A DNA stretch of 51,369 bases from the NCBI GenBank assembly GCA_004321925.1, contig SCQH01000034.1:1-51369 (forward strand), written 5' to 3'. Numbering within the stretch: the first letter of the stretch is position 1; every line of letters begins with the position of its first letter. Positions 16,802 to 25,612 of the stretch are shown in pieces. Source of the stretch: Nitrospirota bacterium (GTDB lineage: Bacteria > Nitrospirota > Thermodesulfovibrionia > Thermodesulfovibrionales > UBA6898). Below the pieces are notes generated by a model, which saw only the letters and a list, made by a program, of their open reading frames with translations, had not been told where the DNA came from and searched no databases. Position numbers and translations under genes: made by a program.

Positions 16802-18478
16802 ATGGATAAAAAGATCGGCGAGATACTTCTGGAGATGGGCGTTATGACCGCGGCCGATGTCGGCGCGGTCCTGGAAGTCCAGCGCTCCGGAGGAGGCAGC
16901 GTAAAATTCGGCGAGATAGCTGCCGGCAGAGGTGTTCCTGAGGACAAGGTTCTGGAGGCCCTCTCCAGGCAGTTCGGGCTTCCGGTGGTGCAGGTGCAGG
17001 ATTTCCCTGATGCGGTCCCGCTTGATAAGATATCCTTCAGCTTCCTTGAGAACAACCTCCTGCTCCCGCTCAGGCTCACGGACAACCACCTGGCCATCGC
17101 CATCGGAGACCCGACCAACACCGACGGGATAGAATCGTTGCAGTCGTCGTTCGGGTTCGAGCTGGAGCTGTTCCTGGCGAAGAAGACGGACATCCTGGAG
17201 CATCTGCATATCATCCGGGGGTCCCGAAGCGCGGTGATGCAGCGCCTGATCGAGGATACCGAAGAGGACGCCCTCCCGGAGACGGATACGACCGGCGAGA
17301 TAAGCCACCTGAGGGACCTGGCGCAGGAAAAAGGGATCATCCAGCTGGTCAACCTGATCATCGAGAACGCGGTCAAGGACCGCGCAAGCGATATTCATGT
17401 TGAGCCGGGAGAGCATAATGTCCGGGTGCGGTACCGCGTTGACGGGGTGCTGTACGAAAAAGAGGTGCTGCCTGCGCGGACCTATTCGGCCCTGTCCTCG
17501 CGGATAAAGCTGCTCTCCCAGATGAACATAGCCGAAAGAAGGCTCCCCCAGGACGGCAGGATCAATGCCGCGTTCGGGAGCAGGGCCGTCGACATCAGGG
17601 TCTCGACCCTCCCGACGATCTACGGCGAGAGCATCGTCATGAGGCTGCTCGACAAGGAAACGTCGTTCGTGACCCTCGAAGAGATCGGCTTCGACCGGGT
17701 GATCCTCGACATTTACGAGGGCATGATCAGGAAGCCCTATGGCATGATACTCATCACCGGGCCGACCGGCAGCGGCAAGTCCACGACCCTCTATGCCTCT
17801 CTCGACAAGATAAACTCCCCTGAAAAAAAGATCATCACGGTCGAGGAGCCGGTAGAATACCTGATGACCGGCATCAACCAGATCCAGGTCAGGCCCAAGA
17901 TAGGGCTGACCTTTGCCAGCGGGCTGCGGCATATCGTCAGGCAGGACCCTGATGTCATCATGGTCGGAGAGATCCGGGACATGGAGACGGCGACGATCTC
18001 CATACATGCGGCCCTCACCGGCCATCTGCTCTTCAGCACCCTGCATACCAACGACGCCGCCGGTGCCATAACCCGGCTTATGGACATGGGGATCGAGAAT
18101 TACCTCGTTTCCTCGACGCTCATCTGTGTCATAGCCCAGCGGCTGGTCCGGCGCATCTGCCAGCACTGCCGGGAGCCTCAGCCGGTCTCCCCGGATATGA
18201 TGCAGCGGTTCGGCCAGACGGTCAGGGAGACCTGGACCGGCAGGGGCTGCGAACACTGCTCAGGCACCGGATACCGCGGCAGGATCGGCATCTTTGAGGT
18301 GCTGCCGGTCGGCGATGAGATCAGGGACATGATCATGAAGCAGGCAACGGTCAGGGAGATAAAGGACAAGGCGATCGGTCTCGGCATGAGGACACTCAGC
18401 CAGGACGGCATACAGAAGGTCATCAACGGGATCACGACCCTGGATGAGGTCCTGCGCGTGACCCAGGTGGAACTGTGA
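16802..18478 (+). CDS. gspE: Type II secretion ATPase GspE
   Basis: A 558-residue hexameric assembly ATPase powering pseudopilus assembly at the inner membrane. The N-terminal domain is MshEN-like: KIGEILLEMG...Q then KFGEIAAGRG...Q, though the spacing and leading residues depart from the c-di-GMP-binding consensus. The core has Walker A GPTGSGKST (about residues 320-328), the Asp box IITVEEPVEY, Walker B VGEIRD and the His box LLFSTLHTNDA. Four cysteines (CQHC and CEHC, about 452-485) form the zinc site. The ATG follows GGCAGGAG. Its stop overlaps gspK. Confidence 0.95.
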   Translation: MDKKIGEILLEMGVMTAADVGAVLEVQRSGGGSVKFGEIAAGRGVPEDKVLEALSRQFGLPVVQVQDFPDAVPLDKISFSFLENNLLLPLRLTDNHLAIAIGDPTNTDGIESLQSSFGFELELFLAKKTDILEHLHIIRGSRSAVMQRLIEDTEEDALPETDTTGEISHLRDLAQEKGIIQLVNLIIENAVKDRASDIHVEPGEHNVRVRYRVDGVLYEKEVLPARTYSALSSRIKLLSQMNIAERRLPQDGRINAAFGSRAVDIRVSTLPTIYGESIVMRLLDKETSFVTLEEIGFDRVILDIYEGMIRKPYGMILITGPTGSGKSTTLYASLDKINSPEKKIITVEEPVEYLMTGINQIQVRPKIGLTFASGLRHIVRQDPDVIMVGEIRDMETATISIHAALTGHLLFSTLHTNDAAGAITRLMDMGIENYLVSSTLICVIAQRLVRRICQHCREPQPVSPDMMQRFGQTVRETWTGRGCEHCSGTGYRGRIGIFEVLPVGDEIRDMIMKQATVREIKDKAIGLGMRTLSQDGIQKVINGITTLDEVLRVTQVEL

Positions 18479-19437
18479 AGACCGTCAGGAGTTGCAGGCC
18501 TTCTGACGAGCGCGGGATAGCCCTGATGATGGTCCTCTGGATTCTGGTACTGCTGAGCATCATTGCGCTGAACCATCTGCGTTCGACCCGGTTGAACACT
18601 GCGGCCACGAGCGCCATGAAGGAAGAGGCCATTGCCTATTACCTTGCCGTTTCAGGGTATCACGAGGCCCTGCAGTACCTCATGTCCGACAAGGACCCTG
18701 TCTATAACTTTCACGACAATGCCGACAATTACCATATCGACAAGGAGATCCCCCCGGTGACCGGCCTGAGAAAAAAGGCCGAGGGCGAGGTGGACATCAG
18801 GATATCGGACGAGGACGCGAAGATCAACATCAATGCAGCCTCTCCTGAAGACCTGCGCAGGCTCTTCACCTATGCCGGACTGAAAGAGGATGCCCTGGCA
18901 GAGGTGATCGAATCGATCCTTGACTGGAAGGACCCTGATACGGTACATCATCTCTCGGGGGCTGAAGACGAATATTACGAGCGGCTTGAGGAGCCGTACA
19001 AGACGAAGAACAGCTCCTTTGATCTGCCGGAGGAACTGCTGCTGGTCAAAGGCTTCAGGCCGGAGTATCTTTACGGCGGAAAGGACCTCAGGGGGGTGCT
19101 GCCCCTGATCACGACCTTCGGCAACGGCGCCATCAATATCAATACGGCATCGAAGGGCGTCATGGACTTTTTGGGTTTAAATGAATTCGAGGTCGAGGCA
19201 GTGCTCAAACAAAGGAGTGCAGAGGCCGGCGGCTTCAGGTTCGTGCCCCCGCAGTTCGCCTCCCGGGGGTTCAGCGCTCTGGCCTCCAACACCCTGCGGG
19301 TCGAGGTGACCGGGAGGGCGAACAACAGCCAGGTGCTCTCGAGGATCGTGGCGGTCCTGAACCGCAAGAGCACCGGCGCCGGGTATACGATCCAGACGAT
19401 CTATTGGAGAGAGAGTGTCGAAAACGGCCGGGGTTAA
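18475..19437 (+). CDS. gspK: Type II secretion minor pseudopilin GspK
   Basis: A 320-residue large minor pseudopilin, the tip component of the type II pseudopilus. The N-terminus has a prepilin-type site (DERGIALMMVLWILVLLS), with cleavage expected after the Gly, then a long soluble domain with two helix-hairpin-helix-like parts (ININAASPEDLRRLF and ININTASKGVMDFLG), characteristic of GspK. The start is GTG at 18475, in a 4-base overlap with gspE. Its presence identifies the cluster as type II secretion rather than type IV pilus. Confidence 0.9.
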   Translation: MKTVRSCRPSDERGIALMMVLWILVLLSIIALNHLRSTRLNTAATSAMKEEAIAYYLAVSGYHEALQYLMSDKDPVYNFHDNADNYHIDKEIPPVTGLRKKAEGEVDIRISDEDAKININAASPEDLRRLFTYAGLKEDALAEVIESILDWKDPDTVHHLSGAEDEYYERLEEPYKTKNSSFDLPEELLLVKGFRPEYLYGGKDLRGVLPLITTFGNGAININTASKGVMDFLGLNEFEVEAVLKQRSAEAGGFRFVPPQFASRGFSALASNTLRVEVTGRANNSQVLSRIVAVLNRKSTGAGYTIQTIYWRESVENGRG

Positions 19438-20692
19438 CATACGCGCTGACCTGATCAGCGGCTTCATGGCCGAGCGGCGGTTCCGGACCCTCAGGCCTCT
19501 GAAATATGAGGACCTTGAACTTCCCGGCGACGGGGCCCAGCGCAGCGCCTTCATTGCCGCGACCTTCCTGAGGTGGAAGAAGGAATATGGTCCGGACGAC
19601 GCGGTCATCGGGCTTCCGCTTCAGCAGTTCTCGCACCATTTCCTGGATATGCCTGCCATGAACAGGCAGGACCTGCGCAATGCGCTTGCCTTTGAACTTG
19701 AAAAATATCTCCCGCTCCCCGTGGAAGAGTATATCGTTGATTTCATCGCCATGCCTTCTGAGCCGGGCAGGTCAACAGTGCTGGTCCTTGCGATAAAGAA
19801 GGGGACCGTCACTGACCTCGGCCAGGCAGCGCAGGAGGCGGGCCTCCCCCTGCGCTCGGTGCGCTGTTCGTTCCTGACGGCCCTGGGCGGTCTGGCCGCT
19901 GTCTCCGGAGAAAAACGTTTAAGCGGCATTGTCCTCAATATGACCGGAGGCGTGTGCGAAGTGGCCGTGCTGAAGCATGCCCTGCCGCTCTATCTGAAGT
20001 CCTTCGCAAAGGGGACGGACCTGGAGGAGGAGGTCAGGAGGCTGCTGGTCAGATACCCGGGACGGGTCTACATCATCGGGAACGCCGAGTCTGCCCTGAT
20101 CGAAAAATTCAGCGCTGCACGGTTCCACCTGCAGGCCCCGCAGCTCCTGGCCGCGTCAGCTTTTCGCAGCGGTCCCCTTGACCTCGAATTCCTGGCGTCA
20201 GGGCCGCAGGAAAAAGAGATGGCGTACTACCCCCAGGCGATCGCCGGTCTTGCCGCAGCCAGCCTGCTCCTCTACCTGCTGACCGGCCTGACGGTCTATT
20301 ACCGGGACAACGCCGCCCTCAAGGGGCTTGAGGCCCGGCGCGCGGCCCTCAGGGCCACGGCCTCCGGGGTGCTCGAGGCAAAGAAAAAGATTGAGCTGCT
20401 GAAAAGCGACCGCAATACGGTCCTCGATTTCCTGGGAAGGAGCAATACGGCCACAAAGGTCCTCAGCGATGTCAGCGGCATTATCCCGGCCGACGCTTGG
20501 CTGATCAGCCTGTCTGCCGACGACAGGGGCAAGGTCGAGATGGAGGGCTTCACCGGCAAGACCTCCTCACTGGTCATGGCGCTTGAAAGGTCCGGTCTCT
20601 TCAGGGAGATCTCCTACACGGCCCCGATCCTCGCGAAGGACGGTGAAGAGCGTTTTGCCCTGAAGATGGAGGTCAGGGGAAATGATAAATAA
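19415..20692 (+). CDS. gspL: Type II secretion protein GspL (PilM/PilN-like)
   Basis: A 425-residue inner membrane platform protein that holds GspE at the membrane. The first 260 residues form an actin-like cytoplasmic domain similar to PilM (NALAFELEKYLPLPVEEY is typical), followed by one membrane helix (AIAGLAAASLLLYLLTGL) and a periplasmic coiled-coil/ferredoxin-like part similar to PilN. The start is a GTG at 19415, 23 bases inside gspK. It overlaps the next gene by 11 bases. Confidence 0.87.
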   Translation: MSKTAGVNIRADLISGFMAERRFRTLRPLKYEDLELPGDGAQRSAFIAATFLRWKKEYGPDDAVIGLPLQQFSHHFLDMPAMNRQDLRNALAFELEKYLPLPVEEYIVDFIAMPSEPGRSTVLVLAIKKGTVTDLGQAAQEAGLPLRSVRCSFLTALGGLAAVSGEKRLSGIVLNMTGGVCEVAVLKHALPLYLKSFAKGTDLEEEVRRLLVRYPGRVYIIGNAESALIEKFSAARFHLQAPQLLAASAFRSGPLDLEFLASGPQEKEMAYYPQAIAGLAAASLLLYLLTGLTVYYRDNAALKGLEARRAALRATASGVLEAKKKIELLKSDRNTVLDFLGRSNTATKVLSDVSGIIPADAWLISLSADDRGKVEMEGFTGKTSSLVMALERSGLFREISYTAPILAKDGEERFALKMEVRGNDK

Positions 20693-21212
20693 AAGATATC
20701 TGCTGATCGCGGTGGCCCTCATGCTTTCCCTTGCCGGGTTTGAGAAATTTGCGCTGGCGCCGAGGACAGAGGAGCTGCGGGAGAGGCTGGAGACCGCATA
20801 TAAAGCGCTCAACAAAGATGAACAGTTCATACAGAACGCCGGGGCGACAGAAAAGAATGCTGCCGGAGCGGCTGATGAGCTTAAGAAGCTCGAAGAGAGG
20901 CTGATCAGGGAGAAGACCGAGTTCCTTGCGACGGCGCGGCTTCAGGATGAGGTCTCAGGCCTGGCAGAGAGGGCGGGGTTGAGGATGCTGACGATACGGC
21001 CGCTGCCGGCAGTTAAGACCGGTGACTTCAATGCGGTATCGGTATACTACGAAGGGAACGGCACGATCAAACAGCTGAGCGATTTTCTCAGCCGTCTTGA
21101 AACCGCCAGCCTGCTGGTCAAGATAGACAAACTCGGCCTGACGATCACGAGCATGCAGAACCACCGGGAGCTGAAATTCAAGATCCAGGTGTCGGGATTG
21201 GCACGGTCATGA
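20682..21212 (+). CDS. gspM: Type II secretion protein GspM (PilO-like)
   Basis: A 176-residue bitopic membrane protein: one helix near the N-terminus (YLLIAVALMLSLAGFEKFAL), a coiled coil (about residues 30-85) and a ferredoxin-like periplasmic domain ending in LKFKIQVSGL. Its position between gspL and gspC, with overlaps on both sides, and its architecture identify it as the GspM/PilO partner that dimerises with GspL. Sequence conservation in this family is low, so the name rests on context as much as on sequence. Confidence 0.8.
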   Translation: MINKRYLLIAVALMLSLAGFEKFALAPRTEELRERLETAYKALNKDEQFIQNAGATEKNAAGAADELKKLEERLIREKTEFLATARLQDEVSGLAERAGLRMLTIRPLPAVKTGDFNAVSVYYEGNGTIKQLSDFLSRLETASLLVKIDKLGLTITSMQNHRELKFKIQVSGLARS

Positions 21213-21715
21213 TACGCCAGGTCTGCATCGTATGCGTGGCCGGACTGCTTTTCCTGGCAGCTTCAGGGAATTTTTATTATAAGGCCCTGCAGCACGACCC
21301 GCTTGCCGAGGTGTCGGTCAAAAAGGCGAGGCTGAGCGTGCCTGAAAAGTCCCTGCCTGCAGCATACAAGCCTGCCTGGAGCCCGGTCATCCATGAAAAG
21401 AACCTCTTCAGTCCGAACCGGACGTATAAAGAGCCGAAGCCGGTCCTGACTGCAGAGCAGCTGAAGGCCATTGAACCGCCGAAAAGACCGGAACTGGCCC
21501 TGAAGGGCGTTGTGCAGGACTCGTTCAATGAATACGTCGCCTATATAGAGATAGGCAAGGCAAAGGCCCTGCCCATGAGAAAAGGTGACAAGACAGAAAA
21601 TCTTGAATTAATTGATATATCAGGACGGAAGGCTGTGTTAAAATGGAATGACGAAATGATAACCCTGAACCTTGATAAGATCAAAACGATCGATAACCCG
21701 AAGGGGCCGAAATGA
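21209..21715 (+). CDS. gspC: Type II secretion protein GspC (PilP-like)
   Basis: A 168-residue bitopic protein linking the inner membrane platform with the secretin. An N-terminal helix (VCIVCVAGLLFLAASG) is followed by a proline-rich linker and an HR/PilP-like beta domain starting at ELALKGVVQDSFNEYVAYI and ending in the gene. No PDZ domain is present, so it is the short form. It overlaps gspM and gspD by 4 bases each. Confidence 0.82.
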   Translation: MIRQVCIVCVAGLLFLAASGNFYYKALQHDPLAEVSVKKARLSVPEKSLPAAYKPAWSPVIHEKNLFSPNRTYKEPKPVLTAEQLKAIEPPKRPELALKGVVQDSFNEYVAYIEIGKAKALPMRKGDKTENLELIDISGRKAVLKWNDEMITLNLDKIKTIDNPKGPK

Positions 21716-23727
21716 GAGGCCTGGCCCTTTGGATGCTCCTGTTCTCTGTCCTTCTGTCGGGCTGTGCAGCCCAAAAGGTCGTTCAGCCTGAAGAACCTGC
21801 CGCGAAGCCGATGGCTGAGGAATTGAAGCTGCCCGACATTACGCAGAAGACCACCCCGCCTGAGGAAAAGAAGGCTGAACCGGCGAAGACGGACAAAAAG
21901 GCCGAAGAGCAGTATATCATGCTGAACTTCGAAAATGCCGATATCGAAACGGTCATCTCGACGATCGGGGAGATGCTGCGCATAAACTACATCGTTGCGC
22001 CGGGAGTATCCGGGAAGATCACGATCCAGTCCCACAACAGGATCCCGATGAGCGAGCTTTTTTCGACCTTCCAGACCATACTCGAATTTAACGGGTATAC
22101 CGCGGTCAAGTACGGCAGTTTCTACCGGATCGTCCCGATAGACCAGGCAAAGCAGCAGCCGGTCCCGATAGAGGCGGGGAAGGGCGCTGTCGTCTCAAAG
22201 GATTCCGGTTTTGTGACCCAGCAGATCCCCCTTGAGTATGTCAAGGCGAACGATATTGCCAATATTGTCAGGAACCTGATGCCCCGGGGGACGGACATTG
22301 TCGTCTACGAGCCGTCGAACATGCTGATCGTGACGACCCAGCCATCCGGCATCATGAAATTCCTGAAGCTGCTGGAGGCCATAGACATCCCGGCTACCGA
22401 CAGGGATGCGGTCAAGACCTTTGTCTATAACGTCGAAAACGGAGAGGCAAAGAAGCTCGCGGATATTCTCAGGAATATCTATGCGGCCAAGAAGACTGCA
22501 GGGGGTCCGCCCGTGCGGTCCGTCTCCCCTGCCCCTTCTGCGTCGTCTCTCCCGGTGGCACCTGCCATGCAGCGCACCCAGAGGACTACAAGCCCGCAAA
22601 GCAGCACAACGGTGCAGGAGGGACTGGCCGGAGAGCTTGAGGGGGAGATCCTTATAGAGGCCTACGACGATATCAACGCGATCATCATCAAGGCGACCCC
22701 GCGCGCCTATCTCTCCCTTCTTGAGACGATCAGGAAGCTCGATGTGCAGCCCAAGCAGGTCCTGATCGAGGTGCTTATAGCCGAGATCAGCCTTGACAAC
22801 GATACGCAGTTCGGGATCGAATGGCTCATGAAGCAGAGCGTGAAGACCAAGAACCGGGACTATGATTTTGATGTCATCGGCGGGTATACCACAGCAGACC
22901 ATGCCAACCTGCTGCCGTATGATACCTCCCGGAATGCTTTCTCTCTGGCAGGCGCAGCAGCGACCGCAGCGGCAGCTGCAGCCACAGGAGGCGCAGCGCC
23001 GGCGGCAGGCGCTGTCTTGTCGCATCCGGCAAATGTCTTTGCGAGCATCATTTCACCGAGAAAGTTCGATATCCTCCTGACCGCGGCAGCATCGACCGGC
23101 AAGCTGAACGTCCTGGCGAGTCCGCACGTGCTTGCTCTCGACAACAAAGAAGCGAAGATAGAGATCGCTGATGAGGTGCCGGTAGCGACCTCCATCACCC
23201 AGCCGACGACCGGCGGCATCGGCACGACCGTCACCGCCACGTCCCAGGTGCAGTTCAAGTCGGCCGGCACGATCCTGACGGTGACCCCTCATATAAATGA
23301 GAAAAAGCAGGTGACGCTGAAGATCATGCAGGAGGTGAGCGAGCTCGGGGCATCCGTGCCGATCGGCGGCCAGGACTACCAGGGGTTCAAGACCAGGAAG
23401 GCCAATACGACCGCGATCGTCCAGGACGGACATACCCTGGTGCTGGGCGGCATCATCACCGAGAGGAAGGGTATGTCGAGGTCGGGCCTGCCGTTCCTCA
23501 GCGATCTTCCGCTTATCGGCTATCTCTTCGGCACCACGTCTGACACGATAAGGAGAAAGGAACTGATCCTTATGGTCACCCCGCATGTCATCAGCAATTA
23601 CGAGGAGGCCGATGAGCTGACCAGGGAACTGAAGGACCGGGTGCAGTCGATCAAGCAGAACATCGAGCAGCGCCAGAAGAAGATCGAAAAGACCATACGT
23701 AATATGGAAGAAGAGAAGAAGGACTGA
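21712..23727 (+). CDS. gspD: Type II secretion secretin GspD
   Basis: A 671-residue outer membrane secretin. It begins with a lipoprotein signal (lipobox LLSGC near residue 19), which would allow pilotin-independent targeting. N0 starts at IMLNFENADIETVISTIGE; N1-N3 modules follow (LEYVKANDIANIVRNLMP; VYNVENGEAKKLADILRN; LIEAYDDINAIIIKATP). The C-terminal secretin domain has VLASPHVLALDN, the IADEVP segment, and GLPFLSDLPLIGYLFG. There is an alanine-rich insert around 22950-23030. Last gene of the secretion operon; gspF and the pseudopilins G-J are not here. Confidence 0.94.
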   Translation: MRGLALWMLLFSVLLSGCAAQKVVQPEEPAAKPMAEELKLPDITQKTTPPEEKKAEPAKTDKKAEEQYIMLNFENADIETVISTIGEMLRINYIVAPGVSGKITIQSHNRIPMSELFSTFQTILEFNGYTAVKYGSFYRIVPIDQAKQQPVPIEAGKGAVVSKDSGFVTQQIPLEYVKANDIANIVRNLMPRGTDIVVYEPSNMLIVTTQPSGIMKFLKLLEAIDIPATDRDAVKTFVYNVENGEAKKLADILRNIYAAKKTAGGPPVRSVSPAPSASSLPVAPAMQRTQRTTSPQSSTTVQEGLAGELEGEILIEAYDDINAIIIKATPRAYLSLLETIRKLDVQPKQVLIEVLIAEISLDNDTQFGIEWLMKQSVKTKNRDYDFDVIGGYTTADHANLLPYDTSRNAFSLAGAAATAAAAAATGGAAPAAGAVLSHPANVFASIISPRKFDILLTAAASTGKLNVLASPHVLALDNKEAKIEIADEVPVATSITQPTTGGIGTTVTATSQVQFKSAGTILTVTPHINEKKQVTLKIMQEVSELGASVPIGGQDYQGFKTRKANTTAIVQDGHTLVLGGIITERKGMSRSGLPFLSDLPLIGYLFGTTSDTIRRKELILMVTPHVISNYEEADELTRELKDRVQSIKQNIEQRQKKIEKTIRNMEEEKKD

Positions 23728-23748
23728 TAAAAACATAAGGAGAAGCAT

Positions 23749-24084
23749 ATGCCAAGGCTGCCCAACCAGTATGTCAGTATACGCAAGCGGTTCAAGAAGT
23801 ATTTCACTGCACTCAACAATCTCGGCAAGACAGCACGGGAAGCGGGCCCCCTCAATGAAAAGACCGCCCAGCTCATCCAGCTTGCAGGTGCTGCAGCCAT
23901 CAAGTCGGAGGGTTCCGTGCATTCTCATGCGCGGCGGGCCCTTGAGGCGGGGGCAAAACCTGATGAGCTGTACCATGCCCTGCTGCTGCTGACGAGCACC
24001 ATCGGGTTCCCGGCAGTCTCTGCGGCGCTGTCCTGGATCGAGGACATTGTTGCGATGGACAGTGATTCCAAAAAAGTGCGATAA
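23749..24084 (+). CDS. Carboxymuconolactone decarboxylase/AhpD-like protein without the CxxC
   Basis: A 111-residue all-helical protein of the CMD/AhpD-like fold: NEKTAQLIQLAGAAAIKSEG, then HSHARRALEAGAKPDELYHALL, then the closing helix. The position where AhpD-type peroxidase partners carry CxxC reads SEGSVHSH here, so no redox-active cysteine pair exists; it is more like the non-thiol CMD proteins. AAGGAG lies upstream of the ATG. It follows gspD by 21 bases and overlaps the start of the heptosyltransferase gene. Function is not known. Confidence 0.8.
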   Translation: MPRLPNQYVSIRKRFKKYFTALNNLGKTAREAGPLNEKTAQLIQLAGAAAIKSEGSVHSHARRALEAGAKPDELYHALLLLTSTIGFPAVSAALSWIEDIVAMDSDSKKVR

Positions 24085-25612
24085 GATACTCGTCAGGGGG
24101 GTCAACTGGCTCGGCGATGCCGTGATGACCATGCCGGCCTTAAGGGCGCTCAGGAAGGCCAGTCCCGGCTCAAAGATCAGCATCCTCCTGAAGCCGTCCG
24201 TCTCCCCCCTGTTCGAGCATGACCCTGTTGTTGACGAGGTCATTCCCTACACCGAAGAATACCGCGGCGTTTCAGGCAGGCTGAAGCTCGCCTCGCTGCT
24301 GCGCAGCCGTAACTTCTGCCGGGCCTTTCTTTTCCAGAATGCCCTGGATGCTGCGGTCATAACCTTCCTCGCCGGCATACCTGAAAGGATAGGCTACAGC
24401 AGGGATGGCAGAAGGCTGCTGCTGTCGGATGCCGTCCCCTTTGATCAGCAGGCACGGGACCTTCATCATATCGACTATTATCTGAACCTTCTTGCAAAGG
24501 CAGGTGTTGCTGCCGAAAGCTCCCGGCCATGGATCACCCTTCAGCCCGAAGAACGGGTGGCGGCGCGTGAGAGGCTGAAGGGTCTGAAGCGGCCGGTCAT
24601 TGCCCTGAATCCGGGAGCTGCCTATGGTTCTTCCAAGCGCTGGCCGCCTGAACGTTTCGCCGCGCTGGCAGACAGGGTCCTGCAGGAGACCGGGGGGAGC
24701 ATTGTCATCTTCGGAGGGCCATCGGAGCGGTCGATCGCCGATGAGATCGAAGGGAAGATACTACTGCCAGGCGCTGACACGGCGGTTCATTTCCACGATG
24801 ACGGCAGGCTGCTGAACCTGGCCGGCAGGACGACCGTGAGGGAACTTGCAGCACTGATAGCCGAGTCTGATCTTCTTGTCACGAACGATTCGGGTCCGAT
24901 GCATATCGGGTATGCCGTCAGAACCCCTCTGGTGGCGATCTTCGGTTCGACCTCGGCCCGTCATACCGGTCCAGTCGGAAAAGGGAACATGGTGATCAGC
25001 AGCCAGGTCGACTGCGCCCCCTGTCTTGAGCGGACCTGCAGACGGGGGGACCTCAAATGCATGGACCTGATCTCTGCGGAAGAGGTCTTTGCAGCAGTCC
25101 GGAAACTCCTGAACAGGGAGCGGGCTGTTTTTTTTGACCGGGACGGGACGCTCTGCCGGGATGCGCATTACCTCTCTCGGATGGAGGATTTTGAGATATT
25201 TCCGGAGATCGGGGCGTTGCATGCCCTGAAGGAAAAGGGGTTTAAACTGATCGGCGTCACCAACCAGTCGGGCATCGCACGCGGCCGCGTTGATGAGAAC
25301 TTTGTCAGAACGGTGAACGATATCTTCCTGACGAGGTACGGCTTTGACGGTTTTTATTACTGCCCGCATCACCCTGACGAGCATTGCTCATGCAGGAAGC
25401 CTGAACCGGGTATGCTCCTGGATGCGCGCGTTGATCATCACATCGACCTCAAGAGATCGTTCGTTGTGGGGGACAAGGAGGTTGACATGCTCCTGGCACA
25501 GGCGGTCGGGGCCACCGGCATCCACGTCAGCACCGGCCAGGAGGACCATGCGCCGAGTGCCGGGCTGACCGCTTCCGGGTTGGCAGAGGTGGCGAGGGTC
25601 ATCAATGGCTGA
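24047..25612 (+). CDS. waaF: Heptosyltransferase II fused to GmhB-type heptose bisphosphate phosphatase
   Basis: A 521-residue two-domain protein of LPS inner-core synthesis. Residues about 10-345 are a GT9 heptosyltransferase (ILVRGVNWLGDAVMTMPAL, LNPGAAYGSSKRWP, and TNDSGPMHIGYA), adding the second heptose. Residues about 355-521 are a HAD phosphatase like GmhB: FFDRDGTLCRD, VTNQSGIARG, zinc ligands in CPHHPDEHCSC, KPEPGMLLDA and VVGDKEVDM, which would dephosphorylate heptose 1,7-bisphosphate. The start is uncertain: TTG at 24047 or 24050, or GTG at 24062, which gives the most family-like N-terminus. It overlaps the upstream CMD-like gene and the downstream waaC. Confidence 0.92.
   Translation: MLRWTVIPKKCDKILVRGVNWLGDAVMTMPALRALRKASPGSKISILLKPSVSPLFEHDPVVDEVIPYTEEYRGVSGRLKLASLLRSRNFCRAFLFQNALDAAVITFLAGIPERIGYSRDGRRLLLSDAVPFDQQARDLHHIDYYLNLLAKAGVAAESSRPWITLQPEERVAARERLKGLKRPVIALNPGAAYGSSKRWPPERFAALADRVLQETGGSIVIFGGPSERSIADEIEGKILLPGADTAVHFHDDGRLLNLAGRTTVRELAALIAESDLLVTNDSGPMHIGYAVRTPLVAIFGSTSARHTGPVGKGNMVISSQVDCAPCLERTCRRGDLKCMDLISAEEVFAAVRKLLNRERAVFFDRDGTLCRDAHYLSRMEDFEIFPEIGALHALKEKGFKLIGVTNQSGIARGRVDENFVRTVNDIFLTRYGFDGFYYCPHHPDEHCSCRKPEPGMLLDARVDHHIDLKRSFVVGDKEVDMLLAQAVGATGIHVSTGQEDHAPSAGLTASGLAEVARVING

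Noticed and set aside
16586-18256. 556-codon open frame antisense to gspE
   Set aside because: It is a by-product of the high GC codon pattern of gspE; the product is rich in Asp, Arg and His without any domain, and gspE has all its family motifs.
23053-24243. 396-codon antisense frame across gspD and waaF
   Set aside because: It covers three genes with clear family motifs on the other strand; the composition is that of a shadow frame.
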